Origin: Carboxylicivirga marina
GTDB lineage: Bacteria; Bacteroidota; Bacteroidia; Bacteroidales; Marinilabiliaceae
DNA length: 44,472 nt
Direction: 5' to 3'
Assembly: GCF_016612505.1 (NCBI RefSeq)
Contig: NZ_JAENRR010000040.1
Location: 1 to 44,472 of the forward strand
Position 1 is the first letter of the stretch; the number at the start of each line of letters is the position of its first letter. Shown piece by piece: positions 44,389-44,472 of this stretch. The notes beneath the pieces are model-generated. The model searched no databases, was not told where the DNA came from, and worked only from the letters and a program-made list of their open reading frames with translations. The translations under genes and the position numbers were made by a program.

Positions 44389-44412
44389 GCAATTAAAAAA
44401 TAAATCTTAGAA

Positions 44413-44472
44413 ATGAATATAGTTCAAGTATTTTTTGCAATCCTATTGATAGGACCAGTATTATGGGGATTG
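44413..44472 (+). CDS. Start of a small membrane protein (cut by window end)
   Basis: ATG at 44413 opens MNIVQVFFAILLIGPVLWGL, a hydrophobic helix still open at the last base. Only 20 codons are visible, so no function can be assigned. It begins 24 nt after the inverted-repeat unit, as the next cassette gene would. Confidence 0.4.
   Translation, partial: MNIVQVFFAILLIGPVLWGL

Overview
This is a low-GC stretch of a Bacteroidetes chromosome, most likely a marine or anaerobic Bacteroidales/Marinilabiliales-type bacterium. The evidence is the promoter style (TAnnTTTG -7 boxes), lipoproteins with Cys lipoboxes, DUF4197, DUF4625, DUF4377/META and WG/TonB families, a sodium-pump methylmalonyl-CoA decarboxylase operon, and BfmA/BtgA-type mobilization genes. 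Taxonomy is inferred from gene content only.

Bases 1-27,993 are ordinary chromosome. They hold, in order: a methylmalonyl-CoA epimerase plus decarboxylase operon (propionate branch of fermentation, 487-4597); a DUF4377/META lipoprotein and a wza/wzc polysaccharide-export pair on the minus strand; ffh and folD; a YedF-like protein, a UvrD-type helicase, a DUF4197 lipoprotein and a YgiQ radical SAM enzyme on the minus strand; a coiled-coil/zapA/rny operon; a WbpP-like UDP-sugar epimerase; a DUF4625 lipoprotein; a PatB-type aminotransferase; a glutaminyl cyclotransferase; a 1298-residue leucine-rich-repeat protein; and a glycerate kinase. Clear hairpin-plus-T terminators close many of these units.

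At 27,994-28,031 lies only the 3' end of tmRNA (ssrA, minus strand): T arm, acceptor strand and CCA, with its 19-bp terminator hairpin. The rest of ssrA is replaced by unrelated DNA. This is the att junction of an element that integrated in the ssrA 3' end. The element runs rightward, past the end of the window as far as can be seen. It carries an HTH repressor, an HTH_17 (excisionase-like) protein, a TOPRIM/SF3-helicase primase, a BfmA-type accessory protein, a relaxase with an HxH motif, ParA plus a ribbon-helix-helix partner, and a tyrosine integrase. It therefore looks like an integrative mobilizable element whose transfer machinery must come from a helper.

Cargo lies between the ParA module and the integrase (35.5-41.2 kb) and beyond the integrase (43.5 kb on). 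The most unusual parts are: (i) a roughly 120-nt, multiply paired RNA-like structure directly ahead of an unrecognised zinc-ribbon protein gene (37,761-39,047); (ii) a tightly overlapping small-gene operon that starts with an amber-interrupted Xre/MbcA/ParS antitoxin, then a MazE-tail-like 61-residue protein, a DUF6557-like protein and two small Cys proteins (39,676-41,201); (iii) a cassette-like unit next to the integrase, in which a GT51-like gene lies between GTTGGCCAT and its inverse ATGGCCAAC, the latter opening a roughly 190-nt imperfect inverted repeat reminiscent in layout of an integron attC site; and (iv) two collagen-like Gly-X-Y coding scraps flanking a WG-repeat/TonB gene.
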